A stretch of 64,000 nt of DNA from contig NZ_ATUK01000011.1 of the NCBI RefSeq assembly GCF_000420165.1, positions 1 through 64,000 on the forward strand, read 5' to 3'. Under the pieces are notes generated by a model, which saw only the letters and a list, made by a program, of their open reading frames with translations, did no database searches and was not told the origin of the DNA. Every line of letters starts with the position of its first letter. Position 1 is the stretch's first letter. Below are positions 1-10,423 of the stretch, piece after piece. Origin of the DNA: Thioalkalivibrio sp. AKL19. GTDB lineage: Bacteria; Pseudomonadota; Gammaproteobacteria; Ectothiorhodospirales; Ectothiorhodospiraceae. Made by a program: the position numbers and the translations under genes.

Positions 1-9
1 CTTGTATGT

Positions 10-180
10 TTAACCCCGGCAGGCCTAGAAAGGGTCTGTCGGGGTGGAGGGACGAGGCCGGCATCTGGCCTGTGGCACAGACGGTAGGAGAATTCGTCCC
101 ACCCCTCACCTTAAACGCCGATAAGGAATCGATCGGCACGGGACCGACGATAGATGGCAAGCCAGCGTTCGGTGAGGCCC
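10..180 (+). ncRNA. Probable bridge RNA of the IS110 element
   Basis: Three consecutive stem-loops precede the recombinase. A 5' hairpin pairs 14-22 with 36-44 (one wobble). A second pairs GGGACGA (49-55) with TCGTCCC (94-100) around a 38-base internal loop. A third pairs CCTCACC (104-110) with GGTGAGG (171-177), with AACGC/GCGTT (114-118/165-169) inside. IS110-group elements encode in this position a bridge RNA with a 5' hairpin, a target-binding loop and a donor-binding loop. The structure is read by eye; loop guide sequences were not assigned. Confidence 0.6.
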
Positions 181-214
181 CGACAGACAACTCCAAGCTA
201 GCTCGGGAGGTGTG

Positions 215-1156
215 ATGATGGCAACGCATCGGATCGGGGTCGATGTCGGCAAGGCCGAGTTGTGGATCAGCATCGACGGTGAAACCGCACAGCCGTGTCC
301 CAACGAGCTCCCGGCGATCCGCCGGTGGGTCCGTGGCTTGGAGGGTCCGGCCGACTTTGCCCTGGAAGCCACCAACGACTATCACTTGGCCCTGGCGCTG
401 GAGGCTCATCATCAGGGCCACCGGGTGTATCTGATTAATGGCTATCGCCTCAATCGCTACCGCGAGAGCATCGGTGGCCGGGCCAAGACCGATGCCGGGG
501 ATGCTCGGCTTCTGGTGCGTTATCTGCAACGCGAACAGGACGAACTGCGCCCCTGGACACCGCCACCCGAGGGCTACCGGACCCTGCAAAAGCTGCTGCG
601 CCGGCGTGCCACGCTGGTGCGGGCACGGGTCATGCTGGAGCAGAGCCTGCGAGGCGTACCCGAACTGCAGTCCAATCTGAAGGATCTGCTCCGGGAGATC
701 GGTCGGCTGGACGCTGTCCTCCAGCGTGTGCTGCGCGAGACGGTCGGTCGCGCCGGCTGGTCGGATCACGCCCGACGCTGCCAGCAGATCGAGGGTGTGG
801 GCCCGCTCACCGCCACCGGCTTGACGATGGCGTTCCATCGCGGCGCCTTCCGCAGCGGTGATGCGTTCGTTGCCTTCCTGGGGTTGGATGTCCGCATACG
901 CGACTCCGGCACGAAACGGGGGCAGCGCAAACTCACCAAACAGGGCGATCCAGAGTTGCGACGGCTGCTCTATCTGGCCGCGATGCAGGCCAAGTCGAAA
1001 GCCGCCTGGAGCGACTACTACCAGCGCTGCCTGGACCGTGGCCTGGCGACGACCCAGGCACTGAACGCCTTGGCTCGAAAGCTGGCCCGCGTCGCCTTCG
1101 CCCTGATGAAAAATCAGACCGATTACCAACCTAAGATCCCTTGTGGAGAGACATAG
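215..1156 (+). CDS. IS110-family RNA-guided recombinase (transposase)
   Basis: Catalyses excision and insertion of its own element. Counting from the GTG at 212 (314 codons), the RuvC-like N-terminal DEDD set is visible as D11 (GVDVGK), E52 (LEATND), D94 and D97 (KTDAGDA). The C-terminal Transposase_20 domain carries the candidate nucleophile S232 in RDSGTKRG. The length fits the family. The GGAGG at 206-210 favours ATG 215 or 218 over GTG 212. The frame is intact with all catalytic residues, so the copy may be active. It sits immediately downstream of the degP-like stop codon, in convergent orientation. Confidence 0.93.
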   Translation: MMATHRIGVDVGKAELWISIDGETAQPCPNELPAIRRWVRGLEGPADFALEATNDYHLALALEAHHQGHRVYLINGYRLNRYRESIGGRAKTDAGDARLLVRYLQREQDELRPWTPPPEGYRTLQKLLRRRATLVRARVMLEQSLRGVPELQSNLKDLLREIGRLDAVLQRVLRETVGRAGWSDHARRCQQIEGVGPLTATGLTMAFHRGAFRSGDAFVAFLGLDVRIRDSGTKRGQRKLTKQGDPELRRLLYLAAMQAKSKAAWSDYYQRCLDRGLATTQALNALARKLARVAFALMKNQTDYQPKIPCGET

Positions 1157-1199
1157 AATCTCCTACAGGGTGGGGCCCTGGCTCGCCGGTGCGGCCGGA

Positions 1200-2549
1200 T
1201 CAGCGCAGGGTGAGGAAGAGCGTCTGGTTGCCGCGACGCAGTTGCAGCTCCAGGGTCTGGTGTGCGGCCAGTTGTTGCGGCAGGTCGGACAGGCGCTGGA
1301 TGCGCTGGCGGTTGATGGCCAGCAGCACGTCGCCCGCGCGCAGGCCGGCGCGCGCCCCAGGGGTGCCGGGCTCGACCGCGATCACCGCCACGCGACTGCC
1401 CCCGTCACGCCCGGTGGCCTCGGACAAGCGAACACCCTCCAGCCGCGGGTGCACGGCCGCGCCCTCGATGCGCCGCTCTTCGGGGCGATCCAGACGGGCC
1501 ACGATCCGCTGTTCGGCCCCGTCGCGCAGGACATCCAGACGCACATCGGAACCGGCGCGCAGCAGGCCGAGCCGGTTGCGCAGGTCGCCGGCGCTGCGCA
1601 CCGGCTGGTCGTCCGCCCGCAGCACGATGTCTCCGCTCTGGAGGCCGGCGCGTTCGGCCGCGGATCCACGCACCACGCGCGTGATCACGGCGCCCTGGGA
1701 AATATCCAACTCAAAGGCCTGGGCCAGCGCCGGGGTCAGATCCTGCATCTCCACGCCCAGCGCGCCGCGTTCGACACGACCCTCCGCCAGCAAATGGTCG
1801 CGAATCTGGCTGGCCATGTTGGCGGGGATCGCGAAGCCGATACCAATGTTGCCCCCGCCGCGCGCGAGAATGGCGGTATTGATTCCGACCAGCTCGCCAC
1901 GCAGGTTGACCAGCGCCCCGCCGGAGTTGCCAGGGTTGATGGAGGCATCGGTCTGGATGAAGTCCTCGAAGCCGGCGCCGCCGAGACCGCTGCGTCCCAG
2001 CGCACTGACGATGCCGCTGGTCACCGTCTGGCCCAGGCCGAAGGGGTTGCCGATGGCGACCACGAAATCGCCCACGCGCAGGGCGTCGGAGTCCGCCAGC
2101 GGGATCGCCTGCAGGTCGTCCGCGTCGATGCGGATCACGGCGACGTCGGTGGCCGGGTCGGTGCCCACCACCTCGGCCTCGTACTGGCGCCCGTCATGGA
2201 GCGTGACCAGGATGGTGTCGGCGCGCGCGATCACGTGGCTGTTGGTCAGGATGGTGCCCGCCTCGGCGTCCACGATCACGCCGGAGCCCAGGCCCTGGCG
2301 CTCGCGTTCACGCGAACGCTCGGGGACATCGAAGAAACGGCGGAAGAAGGGGTCATCGAACAGTGGGCTGACGGACTCCACCACCCGCGCGCGGGTGGCA
2401 ATGTTCACCACCCCGGGGATAGTGCGCTCGAGCATCGGCGCCAGCGAGGGCAGGGGCTGGCCATCGACCGCGGCCGGGAGCTGGGCGGTGGCCGGCGCGG
2501 CCCCGAGCAGGGCGAGGGCCAGGATCAGGAGGGGAATCAGCCGACGCAT
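1200..2549 (-). CDS. degQ: DegP/DegQ-family periplasmic serine protease (Do family)
   Basis: 449-residue HtrA protease that degrades misfolded envelope proteins. Residues 1-22 form a Sec signal peptide ending at an A-x-A site. The trypsin-like domain shows the triad H105 (NSHVI), D135 (DVAVI) and S209 (PGNSGG). Two PDZ domains follow (about 245-335 and 355-445). Length and two PDZ domains match DegP/DegQ rather than single-PDZ DegS; choosing between DegP and DegQ is not possible here. The start lies 27 bases after the cbpA stop, so it is probably cotranscribed with hsp20 and cbpA. Confidence 0.92.
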   Translation of the reverse strand: MRRLIPLLILALALLGAAPATAQLPAAVDGQPLPSLAPMLERTIPGVVNIATRARVVESVSPLFDDPFFRRFFDVPERSRERERQGLGSGVIVDAEAGTILTNSHVIARADTILVTLHDGRQYEAEVVGTDPATDVAVIRIDADDLQAIPLADSDALRVGDFVVAIGNPFGLGQTVTSGIVSALGRSGLGGAGFEDFIQTDASINPGNSGGALVNLRGELVGINTAILARGGGNIGIGFAIPANMASQIRDHLLAEGRVERGALGVEMQDLTPALAQAFELDISQGAVITRVVRGSAAERAGLQSGDIVLRADDQPVRSAGDLRNRLGLLRAGSDVRLDVLRDGAEQRIVARLDRPEERRIEGAAVHPRLEGVRLSEATGRDGGSRVAVIAVEPGTPGARAGLRAGDVLLAINRQRIQRLSDLPQQLAAHQTLELQLRRGNQTLFLTLR

Positions 2550-2576
2550 GGGCGCTCCTCGAGTTGAACGCGACGA

Positions 2577-3497
<921 letters not shown>

Positions 3498-3577
3498 TGC
3501 GTTCCTCGAGCGGTTGCGGCTTCCTCGGGTGACACCCGGATCCCGCCACATGATAGCCGGGATGCGGCTGTCACCCC

Positions 3578-3614
3578 GGGAGACACGGGCCGCAGAAATA
3601 GATCCGTGTCTCCC
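3578..3614 (-). repeat. Stem-loop between hsp20 and cbpA
   Basis: GGGAGACACGG (3578-3588) pairs perfectly with CCGTGTCTCCC (3604-3614) around a 15-base loop. There is no T-run on the minus strand, so it is more likely an mRNA-processing or attenuating hairpin that sets cbpA-degQ levels relative to hsp20 than a full terminator. The rest of the 216-base gap shows nothing else clear. Confidence 0.5.
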
Positions 3615-3713
3615 AAGGCTTAAAAAGACGAGGCGCTACCGCGGGTGGCACCCGGGGCAGCGCCCGTGGCTGCGCACGCCGCGGGGATCCGCGACGCGCG
3701 ACGGGAGGCCGGA

Positions 3714-4145
3714 TCAGCTCTCGATCTCGATCCGGCGCGGCTGCACGCGCGCCTGCTTCGGAATGCGGACTTCCAGCACGCCATTCTCGCTGCGCGCGGA
3801 GATGTTGTCGGCGTCCGCCGTGTCCGGCAGGGAGAAGCGGCGGAAGAACGTGCCACGCACGCGCTCGATGCGCTTGTAGCCGTTCTTCTCTTCCTCGCTC
3901 TCGTGCTTGCGCTCGCCGCGCAGGGTCAGCACGCCGTTCTCCATGTGCAACTCGATATCCTTCGGGTCCACCCCGGGGATGTCGGCATGCAGCACGTAGG
4001 CATCGGTCTCTTCGCGGATATCCACCGCTGGAGCCCAGTCGGAGGTCGCGGCAGAGTCCTCGGTGCCGGGCATGTCCGGCATGCGGCCGAGTTCGCGCGA
4101 CAGTTGACCAAGCAGGCTGAACGGTTCGTAACGGGTCATGGTCAT
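3714..4145 (-). CDS. Small heat-shock protein, Hsp20/alpha-crystallin family
   Basis: 143-residue ATP-independent holdase. The alpha-crystallin domain runs from about residue 42 to 132 and includes the hallmark G-x-L segment in ARSENGVLEVRIPK. The C-terminal tail is short and basic with only a weak I-x-I-like end (RRIEIES). The ATG at 4145 is preceded by AAGGAGGG; upstream ATGs in frame lack a ribosome site and fall between promoter and gene. A sigma-32-type promoter lies 43-70 bases upstream. Confidence 0.93.
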   Translation of the reverse strand: MTMTRYEPFSLLGQLSRELGRMPDMPGTEDSAATSDWAPAVDIREETDAYVLHADIPGVDPKDIELHMENGVLTLRGERKHESEEEKNGYKRIERVRGTFFRRFSLPDTADADNISARSENGVLEVRIPKQARVQPRRIEIES

Positions 4146-4187
4146 GGCTTTCCCTCCTTGTGCGGGTGTCATCTGACTCATCCTTAG

Positions 4188-4215
4188 AGGTAGGGACACA
4201 TCCCCCGTTTTCAAG
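4188..4215 (-). promoter_or_regulatory. Sigma-32 (heat-shock) type promoter for hsp20-cbpA-degQ
   Basis: On the minus strand CTTGAAA (4215-4209) is followed after 13 bases by CCCTACCT (4195-4188). The RpoH consensus is CTTGAAA, 11-16 bases, then CCCCATNT: the -35 matches fully and the -10 differs at two positions. Expected transcript start is near 4181, about 36 bases before the hsp20 ATG. Confidence 0.75.
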
Positions 4216-4236
4216 GGCCTGGGGGGGGGACGCCCG

Positions 4237-4458
4237 TCATCGCAGACGGCGAAACTCGCGCAGCTTGTAGTCGTCGTCGGTGATCAGCTCGAACACGCCG
4301 TGCACGCCGCGCTGATCCAGGTGGCTGCGCAACAGCCGCGCGGGGAATTGCACGCTCTCGCCACTGTCGGCCTGCGCGAAGACCACCGCGGCGCGGCCGG
4401 TGTAGTAGTCCTCCATCTCCTGGCGCGATATCGCCAGGCGCAGGCGAAACCGGCGCAT
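4237..4458 (-). CDS. DUF2835 family protein
   Basis: 73 residues, the usual size of this small uncharacterised gammaproteobacterial family. Family hallmarks are visible: an N-terminal RFRLRLAIS strand, a YY-x-G segment (DYYTGRAA), VQFPARLLR in the middle and the closing F-ELI...KLREFRRL. It begins 3 bases after the yicC stop and is probably translated from the same message. No function is known; nothing in the sequence suggests catalysis. Confidence 0.8.
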   Translation of the reverse strand: MRRFRLRLAISRQEMEDYYTGRAAVVFAQADSGESVQFPARLLRSHLDQRGVHGVFELITDDDYKLREFRRLR

Positions 4459-4461
4459 CGG

Positions 4462-5325
4462 CTATTCCAGATTCTGCACCTGCTCGCGCAGCTGCTCGAT
4501 CAGGACCTTCATCTCCACCGTGGCGCGGGTGATCTCGAGGTCATGCGATTTCGACGAGATGGTATTGGCCTCGCGGTTGAACTCCTGCATCAGGAAATCG
4601 AGCCGCCGGCCACTGGGTCCGCCCAGGTCCAGGATCTCGTGCACGGCGGCCACGTGACCGTCGATGCGGTCCAGCTCCTCGGCGATGTCCATGCGCTGGG
4701 CCAGCAGCGCGACCTCCTGCTCCAGGCGCTTCGGGTCCAGGTTCAGATCCAGTTCGTGGATACGGGCGAGGATGCGGCTGCGCTGCTCGTCCAGCATTGG
4801 CTGGCGCCGCGCGCGGATCGACCGGGCGTGCCCGGCCAGCGCATCCAGCCGCGTGCGCATGCCATCGGCCAGGGCCGCGCCCTCGGTGGTGCGCATCCCG
4901 ACCAGGGCGTCCAGCGCGGTGTCGAAACCGGCCAGCAGCGGCTCGGCCAGAGCCTCCCCGTCATCCGCCGCACCCTGCAGGACTCCGGGCCAGCGCAGCA
5001 CATCCAGCGGCGATACCGGGGCCGGACTGCGCATCATCCGCTCGATCGCCATGCAGGCACCGATCAACGCCTGCGCCCGATCCGGGTCGAAGGCCTCCGG
5101 GCTGCTGTCCGCCTGACCGCGATCGCGCAATACCGCGTCCACCTTGCCGCGCGCCAGACGACCCTTGAGGCGGTTGCGCACCGCGCCCTCCAGCGAGCGC
5201 AGATGGTCGGGCAGGTGAATCCGCAGCTCCAGATAACGGTGATTGACGCTCTTGAGCTCCCAGTCGAACACGCCCGCGTCCAGCGTCATGGCGTGCCGGG
5301 AAAACCCGGTCATGCTGTTAATCAT
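4462..5325 (-). CDS. yicC: YicC family endoribonuclease
   Basis: 287 residues, the normal length of YicC (YicC_N plus DUF1732), starting [10 protein letters not shown] as in the family. The C-terminal half has the conserved segments [15 protein letters not shown] and [16 protein letters not shown]. YicC proteins are reported to act in RNA turnover. A much longer in-frame extension upstream is a GC-rich artefact running through the divergent rph gene. Divergent from rph, which also acts on RNA 3' ends; the yicC-rph neighbourhood is common in Proteobacteria. Confidence 0.93.
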   Translation of the reverse strand: MINSMTGFSRHAMTLDAGVFDWELKSVNHRYLELRIHLPDHLRSLEGAVRNRLKGRLARGKVDAVLRDRGQADSSPEAFDPDRAQALIGACMAIERMMRSPAPVSPLDVLRWPGVLQGAADDGEALAEPLLAGFDTALDALVGMRTTEGAALADGMRTRLDALAGHARSIRARRQPMLDEQRSRILARIHELDLNLDPKRLEQEVALLAQRMDIAEELDRIDGHVAAVHEILDLGGPSGRRLDFLMQEFNREANTISSKSHDLEITRATVEMKVLIEQLREQVQNLE

Positions 5326-5409
5326 GCTTCCCCCCGTTGCGGTCCCTGCTGCGTATGGCGGTGGCGGCCCGTATACTGCGCCCCTCTCAAATCTAGCAAG
5401 GATCACAGC

Positions 5410-6129
5410 ATGCGACCCAGTGGCCGAGCAGCCGACGCGATGCGCGACGTGCGTTTTACCCGCCATTTCACCCGGCACGCGGAGGGTTCCGTACTGGTGG
5501 AATTCGGGGATACGCGCGTGCTGTGCAACGCCACGGTGGAGTCGCGCGTGCCGCCGTGGCTGAAGAACAAGGGCCGCGGCTGGGTGACGGCCGAATACAG
5601 CATGCTGCCGCGCTCCACCCACGACCGCATGGTGCGCGAGGCCGCCCGCGGCAAGCTGGGCGGACGCACCATGGAGATCCAGCGCCTGATCGGCCGCTCG
5701 CTGCGCGCGGTGGTGGACCTGGAGGCCCTGGGCGAGCGCCAGATCATCGTCGACTGCGACGTCATCCAGGCCGATGGCGGCACCCGCACCGCCTCGATCA
5801 GCGGGGCCTACGTCGCGCTGTCCGACGCCATCCGCAAGGCCCGCGAGCAGGGCCTCATCCGCAAGGACCCGCTGCACGGTCAGGTGGCGGCGATCTCGGT
5901 GGGCATCTTCGGCGGCGAGCCGGTGCTGGACCTGGATTACGACGAGGACTCGCAGGCCGAGACTGACCTCAACCTGGTGATGAACGAGGCCGGCGGCGTG
6001 ATCGAGATCCAGGGCACGGCCGAGGGCCACGCCTTCCGCCGCGACGAGCTGGACCAGATGCTGAACCTGGGCGAAAAGGGCATCCAGGAGATCTGCGAAG
6101 CCCAGCGCACCGTGCTGGCCGGGGGCTGA
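5410..6129 (+). CDS. rph: Ribonuclease PH
   Basis: 239-residue phosphorolytic 3'-5' exoribonuclease that trims tRNA precursors and rRNA 3' ends. The start MRPSGR, the phosphate-site region [20 protein letters not shown] and the acidic [16 protein letters not shown] segment are characteristic. The ATG at 5410 is chosen because RNase PH begins at this point; the frame is open further upstream only as a shadow of yicC. The rdgB ATG follows 3 bases after its stop, as in the usual rph-rdgB pair. Confidence 0.96.
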   Translation: MRPSGRAADAMRDVRFTRHFTRHAEGSVLVEFGDTRVLCNATVESRVPPWLKNKGRGWVTAEYSMLPRSTHDRMVREAARGKLGGRTMEIQRLIGRSLRAVVDLEALGERQIIVDCDVIQADGGTRTASISGAYVALSDAIRKAREQGLIRKDPLHGQVAAISVGIFGGEPVLDLDYDEDSQAETDLNLVMNEAGGVIEIQGTAEGHAFRRDELDQMLNLGEKGIQEICEAQRTVLAGG

Positions 6130-6132
6130 GCC

Positions 6133-6753
6133 ATGGGCGAGGCTGGCCGCGTCGTTCTTGCTACCGGCAACCCCGGGAAGCTGCGCGAGATCCGTGCCCT
6201 GCTGGAACCGCTGGGACTGACGATCGAGGCGCAGTCGGAGCACGCCGTGCCCGAGGCCGAGGAGACCGGCCTGACCTTCGTGGAGAACGCCATCCTGAAG
6301 GCGCGCAATGCCGCCCGGCACACCGGGCTGCCGGCCATTGCCGACGATTCCGGGCTGGAGGTGGATGCCCTGCGCGGCCAGCCGGGGATCTACTCCGCAC
6401 GCTATGCCGGCGCCGATGCCGACGACGCGGCCAACAATGCCAGGCTGCTGGAGGCGCTGGCCGGCATCCCGCCGGAGCGCCGCGGCGCGCGCTTCCGGGC
6501 GGTCGTGGTGTACCTGGAACACGCGGAGGACCCGGCACCGATTATCGCCGAGGGGGCGTGGCCCGGGCGGATCGCGGAGCAGGCCAGCGGTGCCGAGGGC
6601 TTTGGATACGACCCGCTGTTCTTCGTGCCGGAGGAGGGCTGCACCTCGGCCGAGCTGCCCCCGGAGACCAAGAACCGACTGAGTCACCGTGGCCAGGCCC
6701 TGCAGCAGCTCGTGGCCAGCCTGCGCAACCGCATGGGCAACCCGACGGCCTGA
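6133..6753 (+). CDS. rdgB: Non-canonical purine NTP pyrophosphatase (RdgB/HAM1)
   Basis: 206-residue house-cleaning enzyme that hydrolyses dITP, ITP and XTP to monophosphates so they are not built into DNA or RNA. The family start [14 protein letters not shown], the [21 protein letters not shown] metal/catalytic region (cited in part: [11 protein letters not shown]) and the base-recognition segment GFGYDPLFF are present. It directly follows rph. The downstream 338 bases hold only repeat sequences before hemW. Confidence 0.96.
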   Translation: MGEAGRVVLATGNPGKLREIRALLEPLGLTIEAQSEHAVPEAEETGLTFVENAILKARNAARHTGLPAIADDSGLEVDALRGQPGIYSARYAGADADDAANNARLLEALAGIPPERRGARFRAVVVYLEHAEDPAPIIAEGAWPGRIAEQASGAEGFGYDPLFFVPEEGCTSAELPPETKNRLSHRGQALQQLVASLRNRMGNPTA

Positions 6754-6784
6754 AATCCCCGGGCCCCATTCGGACCCGAGGCCC

Positions 6785-6990
6785 ATCCAGGTTGCTCGCC
6801 ACACCGCTGTGCGCCTCGCGATGACGGGGCCTTTGTGCCCGTCGTTGCGAGGCCCCACAGGGGCCGTGGCAACCTCCCGACGACACCCCGGCGCATGTTC
6901 GGGCCCGCGTCGGAGCCAAACCGGGGAGATCGCCGCGCGCCTGCGGCGCTCGCGATGACAGTGCTTCCTGTTCCCGTCATCGCGAGGCGC
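6785..6990 (+). repeat. Cluster of four REP-like repeats in alternating orientation
   Basis: A 15-base core close to CCCGTCATTGCGAGG occurs four times, at 6814-6828 (inverted), 6838-6852, 6946-6960 (inverted) and 6973-6987, so the copies form two inverted pairs. The same core occurs singly at 23071 and as a pair at 43317/43499. The intergenic stretch 6754-7091 between rdgB and hemW contains nothing else I can support. Confidence 0.7.
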
Positions 6991-7091
6991 GCAGCACCGT
7001 GCCGGTCGGCACGAAAATCCAGACATCGCAGGCTGCAATGGCGGGACTGGGTGCTTTCGACGCCACCCGGAGCCTCGCCTATGCTTCGCAC

Positions 7092-8306
7092 ATGAACCCC
7101 GCGCTGACCCATCCGCCACCACTGGCGCTGTACGTGCACCTGCCCTGGTGCGTGCGCAAGTGCCCGTATTGCGACTTCAACTCGCACGAGCCCCGGGGCG
7201 AGGCGCCGTTCGACGACTACGTGGCGGCGCTGCTGAGCGACCTGGAAAGCCAGCTGCCGGACGTCTGGGGGCGGCGCCTGGAGAGCGTGTTCATCGGCGG
7301 CGGTACGCCCAGCCTGTTCCCGCCGGAGGCCATGGATGCGCTGCTCTCCGGCCTGCGCGCCCGGCTGCCGCTGCGCCCGGACTGCGAGGTCACCCTGGAG
7401 GCCAACCCCGGCACCGCCGATCGCGCCTACTTTCGCGGCTACCGCGAGGCGGGGGTGAACCGGCTCTCGCTGGGCATCCAGAGTTTCGACGACGCGATGC
7501 TCGCGCGCCTCGGCCGCATCCACGGGGCGGCCGAGGCGCGCAGCGCGGTGGAACACGCCCGCGCCGCCGGCTTCGAAGCGATCAATCTGGACCTGATGTT
7601 CGGCCTGCCGGGGCAGTCGGTCACGGCCGGGCTCGCGGACCTGCAAGCAGCGATCGAGCAGGATCCAGGGCACATCTCCTGGTATCAACTGACCCTGGAG
7701 CCGAACACGCTGTTCGCCGCGCGACCGCCCGAACTGCCGGAGGACGCCATGATCGAAGAGCTGTTTGCTCGGGGTCAGTCCGATCTGGCGGCGGCTGGCT
7801 ATACTCGGTACGAGGTATCCGCCTATGCACGCGCGGGGCAGGCATGTCGGCACAATCGCAATTACTGGACCTTCGGCGATTATCTCGGTATCGGCGCAGG
7901 GGCCCACGGCAAGCTGACACAGGTGCACGAGGGCGCAATCCTGCGCCGGATGAAGCCACGTCAGCCCGAGGCCTACCTGGCGGCGCCCCGGCAGCACAAG
8001 GACCAGGCGGTGCCCCCGGCGGAGCGGCCCTTCGAGTTCCTGCTGAACGCGCTGCGCCTGGTGGACGGCGTGGAGGCCGCGAGCTTCGAGGCGCGCTGTG
8101 GCCTGCCCCTTACGGCGCTGGAACCGGCGCTTTCCGAGCTGCGCGCAGAGGGACTGCTGGTAGAAGGCACGGAGCGCCTGCAGGCCACGGAGCGGGGTTT
8201 GGCATTTCTCAATGACGTGCTGGAACGTTTTCTTCCGGAAGGGACTCCGCAGGAGTCGATCGCCACGCCGATAACCTGGCCCGCGGGCCGGGAGGAGAGT
8301 CGATGA
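7092..8306 (+). CDS. hemW: Radical SAM protein HemW (coproporphyrinogen oxidase-like heme chaperone)
   Basis: 404 residues. The radical-SAM cluster motif C20-x3-C24-x2-C27 (CVRKCPYC) follows the family YVHLPWC. GGGTPS, LEANPG and GIQSFDD are the usual SAM-binding segments, and a HemN C-terminal domain closes the protein. HemW proteins bind heme and deliver it to respiratory enzymes rather than oxidising coproporphyrinogen. The ATG at 7092 gives the family-typical N-terminus; its ribosome site is weak. The rdgB-hemW order is common in Gammaproteobacteria. Confidence 0.93.
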   Translation: MNPALTHPPPLALYVHLPWCVRKCPYCDFNSHEPRGEAPFDDYVAALLSDLESQLPDVWGRRLESVFIGGGTPSLFPPEAMDALLSGLRARLPLRPDCEVTLEANPGTADRAYFRGYREAGVNRLSLGIQSFDDAMLARLGRIHGAAEARSAVEHARAAGFEAINLDLMFGLPGQSVTAGLADLQAAIEQDPGHISWYQLTLEPNTLFAARPPELPEDAMIEELFARGQSDLAAAGYTRYEVSAYARAGQACRHNRNYWTFGDYLGIGAGAHGKLTQVHEGAILRRMKPRQPEAYLAAPRQHKDQAVPPAERPFEFLLNALRLVDGVEAASFEARCGLPLTALEPALSELRAEGLLVEGTERLQATERGLAFLNDVLERFLPEGTPQESIATPITWPAGREESR

Positions 8307-8500
8307 TGCGTCCCGTCGAGTTTGTCGGTTTTGCCTGCCCCTGGTGCGGCGAGCCCGGCGAGATCACGGTGGACATGGTCAGCAACGACCGCGAGTGGGT
8401 CGAGGACTGCGCGGTGTGCTGTGCCCCCATCGTGTTTCGCCGCGAGGATGCCGGCGACGAGGAGATCCCGCGCGTCGAGGCACAACGGGAGGGCGAGTGA
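8303..8500 (+). CDS. CPXCG-motif cysteine-rich protein
   Basis: 65 residues. The N-terminal FACPWCG and the later DCAVCC form two Cys pairs, a probable single zinc site as in the family named for its CPxCG motif. GGAGGAG at 8291-8297 serves either ATG 8303 (overlapping the hemW stop as ATGA) or ATG 8306. The acidic tail overlaps the start of the next gene. Function unknown; the coupling suggests cotranslation with hemW and the Rof-like gene. Confidence 0.75.
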   Translation: MMRPVEFVGFACPWCGEPGEITVDMVSNDREWVEDCAVCCAPIVFRREDAGDEEIPRVEAQREGE

Positions 8501-8745
8501 GTTCGGCGCCGCCGTACACCCCGATCGCCTGCGAGCGCTACTCCGAGCTGGAGCTGGCGATCGTGCGCGGGCAGTTCCTGCGCACGCACTGGCGGCGCGG
8601 GGCGATGGACCGGATCGCGATCGTGCGGCCACTGGACCTGCGCACTCGGCGCGGCGCCGAGTACCTGATCCTGCGCGACACCGCGGGCCGCCGGCAGTGG
8701 TGGCGCCTGGACCGCCTGATCAGCTTCGAACCGGTCTCGGGCTAA
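8497..8745 (+). CDS. rof: Rof-like (YaeO) Rho-binding antiterminator
   Basis: 82 residues from a GTG that overlaps the preceding stop (GTGA). It has the Rof pattern YTPIACERYSELELA near the N-terminus and EYLILRD...WWRLDRLISFEP at the C-terminus, matching from memory E. coli Rof (Y-PI-C--Y--LELA ... EYL ... RLD-I-SF). Rof blocks RNA binding by Rho and relieves termination. The next gene, convergent across 229 bases, is rho itself, which strongly supports the call. The length fits the family (about 84). Confidence 0.8.
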   Translation: MSSAPPYTPIACERYSELELAIVRGQFLRTHWRRGAMDRIAIVRPLDLRTRRGAEYLILRDTAGRRQWWRLDRLISFEPVSG

Positions 8746-8774
8746 AGCCCCCCGCAGTCAACACGCCCGCGGAC

Positions 8775-8913
8775 GCGGAGAAAACCTATTTACAGGAAGA
8801 TCGGAAGACTGGAAGCATGCCAGTGCAGTCGGCGTTTCCTGTGGTTCCGAACCCTCTTTTGCAGTCCCGAACCTTCCGTTCTTCCAGCCTTCCTTTGAAC
8901 CGGTTTTCTCCGC
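8775..8913. repeat. 139-bp element with 12-bp perfect terminal inverted repeats between rof and rho
   Basis: GCGGAGAAAACC (8775-8786) and its exact complement GGTTTTCTCCGC (8902-8913) bound the segment. Inside, ACAGGAA (8792-8798) pairs with TTCCTGT (8836-8842) and encloses ACTGG/CCAGT (8808-8812/8820-8824). The segment fills most of the gap between the two convergent genes. It may be a small non-autonomous element or a large bidirectional RNA structure; T-runs beside the arms are short. Confidence 0.7.
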
Positions 8914-8974
8914 AGTCCCGACGGCACAGGCCACCGGGCGCGAAGCGTGAAACGTCAGGCTGGGAGGCGCCGGG

Positions 8975-10234
<1,260 letters not shown>

Positions 10235-10394
10235 GCGTGGGATGCTGTGTTCAACGTGGATGATCGGCGACCGGGGGTGGTCACACGGATTGACTGGAAG
10301 GAGGCAGGGAATGACCTGGCGGCCACTCGAACTCGTTCGATGGTAAGCGAGGCAGCGGCCCGGGGCAAGCCCGGCGAACCCGCTCGCCTGCGAG

Positions 10395-10416
10395 GCCTGG
10401 CGGTTACCCGCCAGGC
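10395..10416 (-). promoter_or_regulatory. Hairpin between trxA and rho
   Basis: GCCTGGCGG (10395-10403) and CCGCCAGGC (10408-10416) form a 9-bp stem with a four-base loop just after the trxA stop. There is no T-run, so it is probably a trxA mRNA 3' stabiliser or an attenuator ahead of rho rather than an intrinsic terminator. Confidence 0.45.
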
Positions 10417-10423
10417 CCGGGTG

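Larger units (their letters stand above)
1..1190 (+). mobile_element. IS110-family insertion sequence (left end at or before window start)
   Basis: The element consists of about 210 bases of structured non-coding DNA, one recombinase gene (215-1156) and a short right end of at most 43 bases before the degP-like stop codon at 1200. A long 5' non-coding end, a single DEDD/serine recombinase and no obvious terminal inverted repeats or target duplication are typical of the IS110 group. Exact ends cannot be set from one copy; the right end lies between 1157 and about 1199. Confidence 0.8.

Noticed and set aside
6-215. 69-codon open frame before the IS110 recombinase
   Set aside because: It lies in the structured left end, overlaps the hairpins and the ribosome site of the recombinase, and has no protein-like composition.
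1143-2567. 474-codon frame antisense to the degP-like gene
   Set aside because: The minus strand encodes a full protease with catalytic triad; the antisense frame is a by-product of GC-rich codon use.
5337-5377. Sigma-70 promoter for rph (TTGCGG and TATACT)
   Set aside because: The -10 looks good but the only -35-like hexamer is 29 bases away.
5326-7122. Long N-terminal extension of yicC to 886 codons
   Set aside because: It would run antisense through rph and rdgB; YicC begins at [10 protein letters not shown] with normal length.
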